Source: Mesorhizobium sp. M1C.F.Ca.ET.210.01.1.1
Lineage (GTDB): Bacteria; Pseudomonadota; Alphaproteobacteria; Rhizobiales; Rhizobiaceae
Direction of reading: 5' to 3'
Assembly (NCBI RefSeq): GCF_004791585.1
Contig: NZ_SRUU01000009.1
Coordinates: forward strand, 124,001-188,000
DNA length: 64,000 nucleotides
Positions 18,762-27,022 of this stretch are shown here, in pieces. Position 1 is the stretch's first letter. Every line of letters begins with the position of its first letter. Below the pieces are notes generated by a model. That model saw only the letters and a program-made list of their open reading frames with translations, made no database searches and was not told the DNA's origin. The translations under genes and the position numbers were made by a program.

Positions 18762-19522
18762 GCGAACCCCTGCTGGTCCTCGACAACGTCGCCAAGAACT
18801 ACGGCGCCATCCAGGCGCTGCGCGGCATCAGCTTTTCGATTAGGCGCGGCGAGGTCGTGGCGCTGCTCGGCGACAATGGCGCCGGCAAGTCGACGCTGGT
18901 CAAGATCATCGCCGGCGGGCTCGAGCCGACCTCCGGTCGCATGTTGTTCGAGGGCAAGGAGTTCCTCGCCAGATCCCCCGCCGAGGCCAAGGCCGCCGGC
19001 ATCGAGACCGTCTATCAGGACCTCTCGCTCTGCACCAATGTCGACGTGGTGGCGAACTTCTTCATGGGCCGCGAGATCACCCGCAAGGTGCTGGGCGTTC
19101 CGGTGCTCGACGAGCGCGCTATGGAAGCGGTGGTGGCGAAGGCGCTGGCCAATGCGGGCACGCGCATTCCCTCGTTGCGCACCAAAGTCGAGCATCTCTC
19201 GGGAGGCCAGCGGCAGGCGATCGAGCTCAACCGCTTCGTCCATTGGGGCGGCAAGCTGGTCCTGCTCGACGAGCCTTTTGCCGCGCTTGGCGTCGAGCAG
19301 ACGCGCCGCGGCCTCGACATGATCCGCCAGGTGGCGAGCCAGGGCATCGGTGTCGTCATCATCACCCACATCATGCAGCAGGCCTTTCAGGTCGCCGATC
19401 GGATCGTGGTGATCCGCCAGGGCGTCGTGGCGGGCGACGTTGCCCGCAACAAGACAAGTCCCGATGCGGTGATCAACATGATCACCGGGGAAACACTCGC
19501 CGGTGCCGGACCGGCGAGCTGA
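18758..19522 (+). CDS. Sugar ABC transporter ATP-binding protein (CUT2, single-domain)
   Basis: A 254-residue ABC ATPase with Walker A GDNGAGKST, Q-loop VYQDLSL, signature LSGGQRQAI, Walker B LVLLDEPFAALG and switch His in ITHIMQQ. CUT2 ATPases such as RbsA usually have two ABC halves; this one has a single half like FrcA. It lies between the ROK regulator (4-bp overlap) and the binding protein gene. Confidence 0.92.
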   Translation: MSEPLLVLDNVAKNYGAIQALRGISFSIRRGEVVALLGDNGAGKSTLVKIIAGGLEPTSGRMLFEGKEFLARSPAEAKAAGIETVYQDLSLCTNVDVVANFFMGREITRKVLGVPVLDERAMEAVVAKALANAGTRIPSLRTKVEHLSGGQRQAIELNRFVHWGGKLVLLDEPFAALGVEQTRRGLDMIRQVASQGIGVVIITHIMQQAFQVADRIVVIRQGVVAGDVARNKTSPDAVINMITGETLAGAGPAS

Positions 19523-19561
19523 GGACAAATGAGGGGTCCGGCGAGAAGAGGAGCGAACGAC

Positions 19562-20602
19562 ATGAAGCGAATGCTACTTTCTGTCTTCGGTATCCTGGCA
19601 CTGGCCATTGCCACGCTCACGCCGGCATTCGCCCAGTCCAAGGGTACCGTCTACTACCTGGTCCCGACACTGCTCGACGAATTCCAGACCGGCTCGGTGA
19701 GCGCGCTGGAACTGTTCCTGAAGCAGGTCGGCTACGAGATGAAGACGCTGAACGCCGACAACAAGACCGACGCCCAGCAATCGCAGATGAACGACGTCAT
19801 CGCGCTGAAGCCAAAGGCGATCATCCTCGCCGCGGTCGATTTCAACGCCTTGAAGCCGTCTGTTGAAGCCGCCCGCGCGGCCGGCATCCCGGTAGTCGAG
19901 TTCGACCGCCAGATCACCGCGACACCGTCCGACTTCACTTCTGTCGCCGGAACGGTCGAGATCGGCCATATCGCGGCCGACCAGGCCGAGGCGCTGCTGA
20001 AGGCCAAGAACGGCTCGGTCAAGGGCAAGATCCTGCAGGTGCTCGGCGATCCCGGCGACCCGTACACGCTCGACATCCAGAAGGGCTTCGAGGAGAAGAT
20101 GAAGGCGTTTCCGGACGTCAAGATCATCTCGCTGCCGGCCATGCAGTGGGAGGCGAGCAACGCCGGCACCATCGTCGCCGACCAGATGCTGGCCAATCCC
20201 GACATCGACCTGATCTTCAGCCACGCCGCTCATCTTTCGGTCGCGGCAGTCGCTTCGCTGGAGGCCGCCGGCAAGAAGCCGGGCGACGTTATGCTGATGA
20301 GCTCGAACGGCGCTCCGGTCGGCCTCGACCTGATCCGCAAGGGCTGGCTGAACGTCGAGGTCGAGCAACCGCTCTACGCGCAAGCGGCAGCCGTCGCCAT
20401 GTTCATGGACAAGATCGCCAACAAGCAGGAGATCAAGCCCGGCGACTATGACGTACTCGGCCTGAAATCGGTGGTGACCAAGGAGGCCTGGGGCCCGAAT
20501 ATCAAGATCCCGGGTGCGGCGATCACCAAGGAAAACGTCGGCAACCCCGCCTTCTGGGGCAACCAGAAGCCACCGACGGATACAGTGAAGTCCGTCGAAT
20601 AG
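19562..20602 (+). CDS. Sugar ABC transporter substrate-binding protein (CUT2 type)
   Basis: A 346-residue periplasmic protein. A Sec signal peptide ([24 protein letters not shown], given here only as residues 1-24) is cleaved after Ala. The body is Peripla_BP_4-like: [28 protein letters not shown] and a [11 protein letters not shown] hinge are seen. AGAGGAG precedes the ATG at 19562; an in-frame start at 19529 lacks this. Binds an aldose or polyol, not identified. Confidence 0.9.
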   Translation: MKRMLLSVFGILALAIATLTPAFAQSKGTVYYLVPTLLDEFQTGSVSALELFLKQVGYEMKTLNADNKTDAQQSQMNDVIALKPKAIILAAVDFNALKPSVEAARAAGIPVVEFDRQITATPSDFTSVAGTVEIGHIAADQAEALLKAKNGSVKGKILQVLGDPGDPYTLDIQKGFEEKMKAFPDVKIISLPAMQWEASNAGTIVADQMLANPDIDLIFSHAAHLSVAAVASLEAAGKKPGDVMLMSSNGAPVGLDLIRKGWLNVEVEQPLYAQAAAVAMFMDKIANKQEIKPGDYDVLGLKSVVTKEAWGPNIKIPGAAITKENVGNPAFWGNQKPPTDTVKSVE

Positions 20603-20616
20603 GCTTTTTCCATCGA

Positions 20617-20639
20617 GCTCCGGGCCTGTGGCCCGGAGC
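20617..20639 (+). terminator. Intercistronic hairpin after the CUT2 binding protein gene
   Basis: GCTCCGGGCC-TGT-GGCCCGGAGC forms a 10-bp perfect stem with a 3-base loop, 14 bp after the stop codon. No T-tract follows, so it is more likely an RNA stabiliser or partial terminator that keeps the binding protein message more abundant than the permease message. Confidence 0.55.
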
Positions 20640-20700
20640 CTCGCGGCGCGTCCGCCTGAGGCGGCTGCGCATCACGTCCTGACGTCAACCGGATCGGCCT

Positions 20701-21696
20701 ATGAGTCCGCGCACCCGCCATAGTCTCGAGTTCGTGCTCGACAATCTCGTCTGGTTCATGCTGGTCTTTGTGCTGGCGGTCTTTTCGATTTTCATCCCGA
20801 ACTTCTTCCAGCTCGGCATCTTTGCCAACATCATCGAAGCCTCCAGCGTGCTCGGCGTGATGTCGATCGGCCTGGCGCTGGTGATCATTGCCGGCCATAT
20901 GGACCTTTCGGTCGAATCGGTCGCCGCGCTCAGCGCCATGGCGGTCGGCATCATGTTCTGCTCGTCCGGCATCGGCCTTGGCTTGCAACTGCATCCGGAC
21001 TGGCTGATGGTGCCCGTGTCGCTTGCCATCGCGCTTGCCGTCGGCGGCATCATCGGCATCATCAACGGTTTTCTGATTGTCAGGCTGAAGATGAGCGCCT
21101 TCATCATCACGCTTGCCTCCTACATCTGGGTGCGGGGCCTGGTGCTCGTCGTTTCCGGCGGACGCTCGGCGCAGGATCTCGCACCCGCCATACGCTGGTT
21201 CGGTATCCAGCGGCTCGCAGGCCTACCGCTCACCGCATGGATCGCGGTCAGCTGCTTCGTGGTCTTCTCGCTGATCCTGGCCAAGACGCCCTTTGGCCGG
21301 CATCTGGTGATGATCGGCGGCAACGAGACGGCGACTTTCCGTGCCGGCATCCGCGTCAACCGCAACCTGATCATCGCCTTCGTGCTTGCCGGCGCCATCG
21401 CCGGGCTGGCCGGCTGGCTGCTTGCCATCCGCACGTCCGGCGCAACCGCCAATCTCGGCGTCGGCCTGCTCTTCAACGCCTTCGCCGCCGTCGTCATCGG
21501 CGGCGTCAGCCTCAAGGGCGGCGTCGGCACCCTGCCCGGCGTCTATGCTGGTGTTTTGCTTCTGTCGGCCATCAACACCGCCATCAACCTCATGGGCCTG
21601 CCCGCCAACTTCACCCAGGTCATCCACGGCCTGCTGGTGCTGGCGGCCGTGCTGCTCGACGCTTTCAAGCAAACCATTCGCCAAAAACTCGCATGA
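20701..21696 (+). CDS. Sugar ABC transporter permease (CUT2/RbsC type)
   Basis: A 331-residue membrane protein with eight to ten hydrophobic segments of the BPD_transp_2 family. Typical stretches are GHMDLSVESVAALSAM, IGIINGFLIVRLKMSAFIITLAS and GGVSLKGGVGTLPGV. It forms the channel with the ATPase and binding protein upstream. An SDR gene follows after 13 bp. Confidence 0.92.
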   Translation: MSPRTRHSLEFVLDNLVWFMLVFVLAVFSIFIPNFFQLGIFANIIEASSVLGVMSIGLALVIIAGHMDLSVESVAALSAMAVGIMFCSSGIGLGLQLHPDWLMVPVSLAIALAVGGIIGIINGFLIVRLKMSAFIITLASYIWVRGLVLVVSGGRSAQDLAPAIRWFGIQRLAGLPLTAWIAVSCFVVFSLILAKTPFGRHLVMIGGNETATFRAGIRVNRNLIIAFVLAGAIAGLAGWLLAIRTSGATANLGVGLLFNAFAAVVIGGVSLKGGVGTLPGVYAGVLLLSAINTAINLMGLPANFTQVIHGLLVLAAVLLDAFKQTIRQKLA

Positions 21697-21709
21697 AAGG
21701 GCGGCTCGC

Positions 21710-22480
21710 ATGACCGGACGCATCGAAGGCAAGGTGGCGGTGATCGTTGGCGCTGCGCGCGGCATCGGCAAGGGCATAGCCCGGCGCTTTGCCGAGGAAG
21801 GCGCAACACTGATGCTTGCGGACAGCGAAGCCGAAGCCGGCAAGGCGAGCGCCGACGAGTTGAGCGCCGCCTTCATCCACACCGACATTTCGAGGATGGC
21901 CGATGCGGAAGCGGTGGTGGCACTGGCGCTGGAACGCCACGGCCGCCTCGATATCATCGTCCAGAACGCCGGCATCTACCCCTGGCAGCTCATCGAGAAC
22001 ACCAGCCCGGAGGACTGGGACCGCGTCATGGCGGTCAACCTGCGCGGCAGCTTCAACGCCGCGCGCGCAGCGCTCGCGCCGATGAAGGCGCAGCGCAGCG
22101 GCCGCATGCTCTTCACCTCCTCCATCACCGGCCCCCAGGTGAGCAGCCCCGGGCATGGCCACTACTCGGCAAGCAAAGCCGGCATCAACGGCTTCATCCG
22201 TGCCGCGGCGCTGGAATTTTCCGGCTATGGCATCACAGTCAACGGCGTCGAGCCCGGCAACATCCTGACCGAAGGCATGAAGCTGCATCGCGATGCCGCC
22301 TTCATCAAGAGCATGGAGGACGCCGTGCCGCTCGGGCGCCTCGGCACGCCGCGCGACGTCGCCAACGCCTTCCTGTTCCTGGCCTCGGACGACGCCGGCT
22401 ACATCACCGGCACGACCATCGTCGTCGACGGCGGCCAGTTGCTGCCCGAAGGCCAGGATTTCCGCCTGACGCCGCCGTGA
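21710..22480 (+). CDS. Short-chain dehydrogenase/reductase
   Basis: A 256-residue classical SDR. The NAD(P) motif GAARGIGKGIA, the NAG motif (IVQNAGIYPW), catalytic Ser in TSSITG, and YSASK (Tyr-x3-Lys) are present; the C-terminus has GTTIVVDGGQLLP. It is the last gene of the ROK/CUT2 operon, so it most likely oxidises the imported sugar or sugar alcohol. Cofactor and substrate are not certain. Confidence 0.92.
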   Translation: MTGRIEGKVAVIVGAARGIGKGIARRFAEEGATLMLADSEAEAGKASADELSAAFIHTDISRMADAEAVVALALERHGRLDIIVQNAGIYPWQLIENTSPEDWDRVMAVNLRGSFNAARAALAPMKAQRSGRMLFTSSITGPQVSSPGHGHYSASKAGINGFIRAAALEFSGYGITVNGVEPGNILTEGMKLHRDAAFIKSMEDAVPLGRLGTPRDVANAFLFLASDDAGYITGTTIVVDGGQLLPEGQDFRLTPP

Positions 22481-22502
22481 TTCTTGATTGGTGCCGGGAA
22501 AA

Positions 22503-22578
<76 letters not shown>

Positions 22579-22725
22579 GCTCCGGGCCGGACCTTTAAGC
22601 AGTTAGGGCTCTATTCGCAAGGCCCAATGAGCAACCGGGCGGCCAGTCGCCAGGCGGATTTCCGCGGCGCCGTCGGACTTGTCAAAAAACCTTCTCTAGT
22701 TTGCTGTTATGCTCACATGCCGCGC

Positions 22726-22754
22726 TTGACACCCGCAAACGAACCCCTTATCCA
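22726..22754 (+). promoter_or_regulatory. Sigma-70-type promoter of tRNA-Asp
   Basis: TTGACA (22726-22731), a 17-base spacer and TATCCA (22749-22754) lie about 45 bp before the mature 5' end of tRNA-Asp. The -35 is a full match. Confidence 0.65.
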
Positions 22755-22796
22755 GCGCCCCAACGACGAACACGCCTGACACGTGCTCGTCAGTGC

Positions 22797-22873
22797 GCGG
22801 GTGTAGCTCAGTCGGTTAGAGTGCCGGCCTGTCACGCCGGAGGTCGCGGGTTCGAGCCCCGTCACTCGCGCCA
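22797..22873 (+). tRNA. tRNA-Asp (GTC)
   Basis: Cloverleaf with acceptor GCGGGTG/CACTCGC (one G-U pair), anticodon stem CCGGC/GCCGG with loop CTGTCAC (anticodon GTC), T-arm GCGGGTTCGAGCCCCGT and encoded CCA. It is divergent from tRNA-Val. Confidence 0.97.
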
Positions 22874-22997
22874 GTCTTTTCAAGGGCCTGGGCCCTGCTT
22901 CTCCGAAACAAGTTTCAAGTTTCCAGATGTCGGAGAATCTCAGCTTTTGTTCCTGCCCGCGCGGCTGCGCGCTGCGGCGAAGCCCTATCGCCGGTAT

Positions 22998-23222
22998 TCA
23001 GGCGGACGGCGTGGAATTTGCTGATATGCGGATGGCCTCCGCGCGTTCCGGTCTCCGTGTGCAGATCAGGCAGATGATCAGACCGAAATATCCGGCCTGA
23101 AGAATGATCATGGCAAGGACAGCCCAGCCGAGCGCTTCCCACCCCGAACCGGTTATTTCAGCCCACATCGCCACGACGAAGGACGTCGCGAGCATGCCCA
23201 CTAGAAATCGAGGAAAATGCAT
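22998..23222 (-). CDS. SyrA/ExoX-like exopolysaccharide production repressor
   Basis: A 74-residue membrane protein. Two hydrophobic segments (about 5-24 and 28-54) are followed by a charged tail ending TRRPERAEAIRI. The start MHFPRFLVGML and the segment QAGYFGLIICLI resemble the small rhizobial ExoX/PsiA/SyrA proteins that lower exopolysaccharide synthesis after translation. GGGAGG lies 8 bases before the ATG. No exo genes are nearby. Assignment rests on remembered family likeness and size. Confidence 0.6.
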   Translation of the reverse strand: MHFPRFLVGMLATSFVVAMWAEITGSGWEALGWAVLAMIILQAGYFGLIICLICTRRPERAEAIRISANSTPSA

Positions 23223-24040
23223 GGCTGCGGCCTCCCATGTTTCAGGCGGCTTCGGACTCGGCCGATAAAGAGCCCGCCGCTTCTTTTGTGAAGCGGCGGG
23301 GCCCCCTAATTTGCCCCCCGGCTACCAGGGTGATGGTCGCCCCGGCATTGCTGACAGAGCAATTGCGGTGCCAGCCCTGATGACCCATTACGGGACATCT
23401 ATGCCTAAGGCGCAAGACAGGAGCGTCGATTAACATTAACTGTGGCTAATATGTAACCGTGACCGGAAAGACCGAGTGAGGAGGACTGTCAGGCCAGGGT
23501 TTGCGCCCTGTCCGGTGCCCAAAGGGACGAACGCAGGTGCCGGTCCGCTCCCCTATCGAACGCCGATTGCAGCGCCGTTGATTAGCGTTAACTAATCATA
23601 GACCGCACTGTCCTATTCTGAGACAGCGCGGTCAACACACCCCCCTGACTGCGCGGGCGGCTCCGACATCCCAGCACCCCATCGCCGTGTCGGAGCCGCC
23701 ACCTTTCGCAAACATACCAGCAATGGTTGAATCAACTGTTACCGCACGTGCCTACTGGTGTACTTTCCCGATCATTAGACTTTGATGGATTGGAGAGAGC
23801 GACAGTCAGGCTCATGCCCTCGCCTGCCGCCGCGCTCGCCCCCGTTTTCGGCCACCGGGCCGGCATAGACGGCGCCGATGCTCGACTCGGGGGTCGCCAA
23901 GCCGGCTTCAGCGGCAGCCTTGATTGACGGGGCCAGACAGCGGAATCGGTCCGCAGTCGTTTAGCCGCTCTAACCGTCTGTTCTACGCTTCCGGACGGAA
24001 ACCGCCGCACACTCTTCCTGGAGCTGCTCCAGCGGCTGGC
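23223..24040. other. Gene-poor intergenic stretch with several strong inverted repeats
   Basis: About 0.8 kb without a convincing gene; the short open frames here lack coding character. It holds a hairpin with 11-bp perfect arms at 23273-23300 (CCCGCCGCTTC / GAAGCGGCGGG), the palindrome GATTAG-N6-CTAATC at 23580-23597, a 12-bp hairpin with one mismatch at 23601-23633, a 13-bp perfect hairpin with a 19-base loop at 23656-23700 and a small hairpin CTGGAG-CTG-CTCCAG at 24018-24032. None is followed by a clear T-tract. Confidence 0.6.
23580..23700. ncRNA. Candidate structured RNA or operator region
   Basis: Three inverted repeats follow one another within 121 bp: GATTAG-CGTTAA-CTAATC (23580-23597), GACCGCACTGTC / GACAGCGCGGTC (23601-23612 and 23622-23633) and GGCGGCTCCGACA / TGTCGGAGCCGCC (23656-23668 and 23688-23700). 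This density in non-coding DNA fits a small RNA with an operator at its promoter. No known RNA family is recognised and strand is undecided. Confidence 0.3.
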
Positions 24041-24139
24041 TCACTCGCCCAACACGACGCCGGAGGCGACAATCTGGGCGGTTCGCGCGGTGAGCTTCTC
24101 GCGCTTCACGAGCGTGGGCTTTTCATAGGGCTTCTTCAT
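24041..24139 (-). CDS. Orphan short peptide, putative RiPP precursor
   Basis: A 32-codon gene too short for usual gene callers. It begins MKKPYEKPTLVKREKL, goes on TARTAQIVASGVVL and ends GE. The leader-like half has Y5-x2-P8-x-L10, the recognition motif of lasso-type and related leader peptides, and a Thr (T20) where leaders often end. The second half has no acidic residue placed for a lasso ring and no Cys, so the product type is open. GGAA lies 7 bases before the ATG. It lies 115 bp downstream of the ribokinase-like gene on the same strand. Short rhizobial peptides of this look are labelled putative RiPP precursors by annotation pipelines. No modifying enzyme or exporter is in the window. 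Confidence 0.55.
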   Translation of the reverse strand: MKKPYEKPTLVKREKLTARTAQIVASGVVLGE

Positions 24140-24254
24140 CGCGCCGTTCCGGAACCAGGCCGCCTTTTGTCGACCAAGTGTATCGGTCAAGACAGTGAAC
24201 GCGCGCGCTCCGGTTGCGTTCCGAAGCGCGGAGGCAGAGCGAAAATGGGGCGGC

Positions 24255-25184
24255 TCAACCCCTCGCCAGCAGCGCCTCGACTTCCTGGAGCGTCGGCATG
24301 GAGGGCGCGGTGCCCGGGCGGGTCACCGAAATGCCGGCGACGGCGCAGGCAAAACGCACTGCTTCCAGCGGTTCGACGCCCTTGGCAAGTACAGTGGCCA
24401 GCCCGCCATTGAAAGCGTCGCCCGCCCCCGTGGTCTCGACCACCGGGCCGGCATTGACAGCACCGACATGGTCGGAACGGTCTTTGGTGTGCAGCAGCGC
24501 GCCCTTCTCGCCGAGCGTCACGATGACGGTGCCGACGCCCTTCGCCAAAAGATTGTCGGCGGCCCGGCGGGCCTCGTCGATCGACGAGACCGTGATGCCG
24601 GTCAGCCCTTCGGCCTCCGACTCGTTGGGCGTGACATAGTCGCAGAGCGCGTAGATGCTATCCGGCAAGGTGGCCGCCGGAGCCGGATTGAGGATGGTCG
24701 TCACCCCTGCCCCGCGCGCGATTTCAAGCGCCTTCAGCGCCGCCTCGATCGGTTGCTCGAGCTGGGTGACGAAGACGCCCGCAGAACGGATCAAACCGGC
24801 ATGCGCCTCGATGTCGGCGGGCGAGATCAGCATCGCCGCGCCCGGGCTGACGATGATGGCGTTGTTGCCGCTGCCCTCCTCGACGAAGATGTAGGCCGCC
24901 CCCGTGTAGCTGTCGGGCGTGTCGATGACCGCGCTCTTCACGCCGGCGCCCTTCCAGGTCTGCTTGGCCATGTCGGCAAAGGCATCGACGCCGAGCCGCG
25001 TCAGGAACGTGATGTCGGCGCCGAGCTTGCCTGCCGCCACCGCCTGGTTCGAGCCCTTGCCGCCCGGCCCGAGCTTGAACGAATTGCCGAGGATCGTCTC
25101 GCCCATGCGTGGCTGGCGGTCGGCGCGATAAGCGGTATCCGCGACGAAGACACCGAGGATGACGACGGGCTTCCCGATGGCCAT
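24255..25184 (-). CDS. rbsK: Ribokinase-like PfkB family sugar kinase
   Basis: A 309-residue kinase that phosphorylates ribose or a similar sugar with ATP. The N-terminal GPGGKGSNQAVAAGKLG motif and the C-terminal catalytic TTGAGDAFNGG are present, with NPAP and TPNESEAE between, all typical of RbsK. The ATG at 25184 is 4 bp after the mutarotase stop. It is in the operon ATPase-mutarotase-kinase. Ribose is likely but a related pentose or deoxysugar cannot be excluded. Confidence 0.85.
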   Translation of the reverse strand: MAIGKPVVILGVFVADTAYRADRQPRMGETILGNSFKLGPGGKGSNQAVAAGKLGADITFLTRLGVDAFADMAKQTWKGAGVKSAVIDTPDSYTGAAYIFVEEGSGNNAIIVSPGAAMLISPADIEAHAGLIRSAGVFVTQLEQPIEAALKALEIARGAGVTTILNPAPAATLPDSIYALCDYVTPNESEAEGLTGITVSSIDEARRAADNLLAKGVGTVIVTLGEKGALLHTKDRSDHVGAVNAGPVVETTGAGDAFNGGLATVLAKGVEPLEAVRFACAVAGISVTRPGTAPSMPTLQEVEALLARG

Positions 25185-25188
25185 TGTC

Positions 25189-25641
25189 CTACTCCGCATC
25201 CGGCGGAATGACACCCTTGCGGAAGGCGAAGCAGCCATAGAAGCGGCGCTCGCCGGTCTGGATGACGCAATAGGCCTTCTTGGCGCGCTCGTAGAAGGCG
25301 TATCGCTCGATCGAGATCATCGGCCAGGACTTGCCCTCGGCAGCGTCGATCTCCTTCTGTACTTCCTTCTGCACGGGCGGGATCTCGGTCGGCTTGCCGA
25401 CGATCTCCATGCGTGCGGCCGCATCGTCGACGAAGCTGTCCAGCGGATAGAGCGACAGCACCGCCTTCACCACATCGGCCGCCGGCGCATCGATGCGCAG
25501 CAGCCTGCCGAGCACGGTCTGCTTCGCGACGGAATCGGACGGGAAATTGGTGTCGGCGATGATCAGGTCATCGCCATGGCCCATCGCCCGCAGCGCCTGG
25601 AGCACATCGGCATTGAGCAGCGGATTGATCCCTTTGAGCAT
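25189..25641 (-). CDS. RbsD/FucU family sugar mutarotase
   Basis: A 150-residue protein that interconverts sugar anomers. MLKGINPLLNADVLQALRAMGHGD contains the catalytic His22 (MGHGD), with IADTNFPSD after it; the late motif is ERRFYGCFAFRKGV. The length and the C-terminus are closer to FucU (L-fucose mutarotase) than to RbsD. AGAGGAAACC precedes the ATG. It lies 26 bp after the ATPase gene and 4 bp before the kinase, so it serves the same sugar. Confidence 0.9.
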   Translation of the reverse strand: MLKGINPLLNADVLQALRAMGHGDDLIIADTNFPSDSVAKQTVLGRLLRIDAPAADVVKAVLSLYPLDSFVDDAAARMEIVGKPTEIPPVQKEVQKEIDAAEGKSWPMISIERYAFYERAKKAYCVIQTGERRFYGCFAFRKGVIPPDAE

Positions 25642-25667
25642 GGTTTCCTCTTGGAAGTCTGTTGCGG

Positions 25668-26726
25668 TCAGAGACGCTTGCCGGTCCCTGCGTCGAAGAG
25701 ATGCACGTGGTCGAGCCGCGGCCTGAGCTTCAGCGTATCGCCTGGCTTGAAGTCGTGACGCTCGCGGAACAGGGCCACCATCTCGGCCTCGCCAAAGCGC
25801 ACGAACACCAGGGTTTCCGAGCCCGTCGGCTCGACCACCGAAATCGTCGAGGCGACGCCGTCGGGATGGATTTCCAGATGCTCCGGGCGCACGCCATAGA
25901 CGACGGCCTGTCCATCCTCGGTTTGGGTGCCGGCAGGCATCGGAAAGGCCGAGCCGGCGATGTCGACCACGGACTTCCCGCCCTTCTTCACCGTGCCCTT
26001 GAGCAGGTTCATCGCCGGCGAGCCGATGAAGCCGGCAACGAACAGGTTGGCAGGCCGGTCGAACAGTTCCAGCGGCGCGCCGACCTGCTCGATGCGGCCG
26101 TCGCGCATCACCACGATCTTGTCGGCCATGGTCATGGCTTCAATCTGATCGTGGGTGACGTAGATGGTGGTGGTCTTCAGCCGCTGGTGCAGTTCCTTGA
26201 TCTCGGTGCGCATCTGCACGCGAAGCTTGGCGTCGAGGTTGGAGAGCGGCTCGTCGAACAGGAACACCTGCGGATTGCGCACAATGGCGCGGCCCATGGC
26301 GACGCGCTGACGCTGGCCACCGGAAAGCTGGCGCGGATAGCGCTTGAGATAGGGGGCGAGGTCGAGGATGTCGGCCGCGCGCTTGACCCGCTCGGCGACC
26401 ACGGCCGGATCGGTGCCGCGCAGCTTCAGCGCAAAAGCCATGTTCTGCTCTACCGTCTTGTGCGGATAGAGCGCGTAGTTCTGGAACACCATGGCGATGT
26501 CGCGTTTGGCCGGCGGCAGGTTGTTGACGATGCGGTCGCCGATCGAGATCGTCCCGCCGGAGACCGTCTCCAGCCCCGCCACCATCCTCAAGAGCGTGGA
26601 CTTGCCGCACCCCGAAGGGCCGACCAGGACAACGAACTGGCCGTCGGCGATATCGACGCTGACCTCATGCAGAACCTTGACGGTTCCAAAAGCCTTGGCC
26701 ACATTGGTGATTGCGACTTGAGCCAT
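25668..26726 (-). CDS. Sugar ABC transporter ATP-binding protein (UgpC/MalK type, CUT1)
   Basis: A 352-residue ATPase with Walker [11 protein letters not shown]-loop [11 protein letters not shown], signature [13 protein letters not shown], Walker [14 protein letters not shown], switch His VTHDQIEA and a C-terminal TOBE/OB domain (from about residue 240). GGAGAGG abuts the ATG at 26726; the open frame further upstream crosses the operator region and is not coding. It powers the divergently encoded binding protein and permeases. Confidence 0.93.
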   Translation of the reverse strand: MAQVAITNVAKAFGTVKVLHEVSVDIADGQFVVLVGPSGCGKSTLLRMVAGLETVSGGTISIGDRIVNNLPPAKRDIAMVFQNYALYPHKTVEQNMAFALKLRGTDPAVVAERVKRAADILDLAPYLKRYPRQLSGGQRQRVAMGRAIVRNPQVFLFDEPLSNLDAKLRVQMRTEIKELHQRLKTTTIYVTHDQIEAMTMADKIVVMRDGRIEQVGAPLELFDRPANLFVAGFIGSPAMNLLKGTVKKGGKSVVDIAGSAFPMPAGTQTEDGQAVVYGVRPEHLEIHPDGVASTISVVEPTGSETLVFVRFGEAEMVALFRERHDFKPGDTLKLRPRLDHVHLFDAGTGKRL

Positions 26727-26810
26727 CCTCTCCCCTATCTTTTTCGGTGAAGCTAGCCATTGCCAGCGGCAAGGGCAAGTCGGTATCTTATAGATAAAAA
26801 GCCATTCTTG

Positions 26811-26839
26811 TTGACAAGGTAATCGATTACGCGAATAGT
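26811..26839 (+). promoter_or_regulatory. Promoter with LacI-type operator for the CUT1 importer
   Basis: TTGACA (26811-26816), a 17-base spacer and AATAGT (26834-26839) form a good sigma-70 promoter towards the binding protein gene. The spacer holds GTAATCGATTAC (26819-26830), a perfect 12-bp palindrome with a central CG, the classic LacI/GalR operator form. A repressor here would block both -35 and -10 contacts and could also affect the divergent ATPase operon. No LacI family gene is in the window. Confidence 0.7.
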
Positions 26840-27022
26840 TGGCGAGTGCCAATCCGGTTTTCGGTCTTGACCCAGGAAATCGGATCTCCAGGCGACGCAG
26901 GGTGGGGTCCCACGTCCCCCTATGGTATAGGAGAACCACAGACGTTTGGGCGTCTGAGAGATTGGCATATCCAATTCGAAATCGGTCAAATCACGACCTG
27001 AAGTTCTGGGAGGAACCTTGAG

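Noticed and set aside
23242..23436. Minus-strand frame of 64 codons
   Set aside because: Crosses the strong hairpin at 23273-23300, has no ribosome site and no recognisable features.
23732..24010. Minus-strand frame of 92 codons
   Set aside because: Low-complexity Arg/Ser/Pro composition without domain, signal or ribosome site; treated as non-coding.
24041..24139. Reading the peptide as a true lasso peptide
   Set aside because: The leader motif fits, but the tail has no Gly start and no Asp/Glu 7-9 residues later, and no cyclase or leader peptidase gene is nearby.
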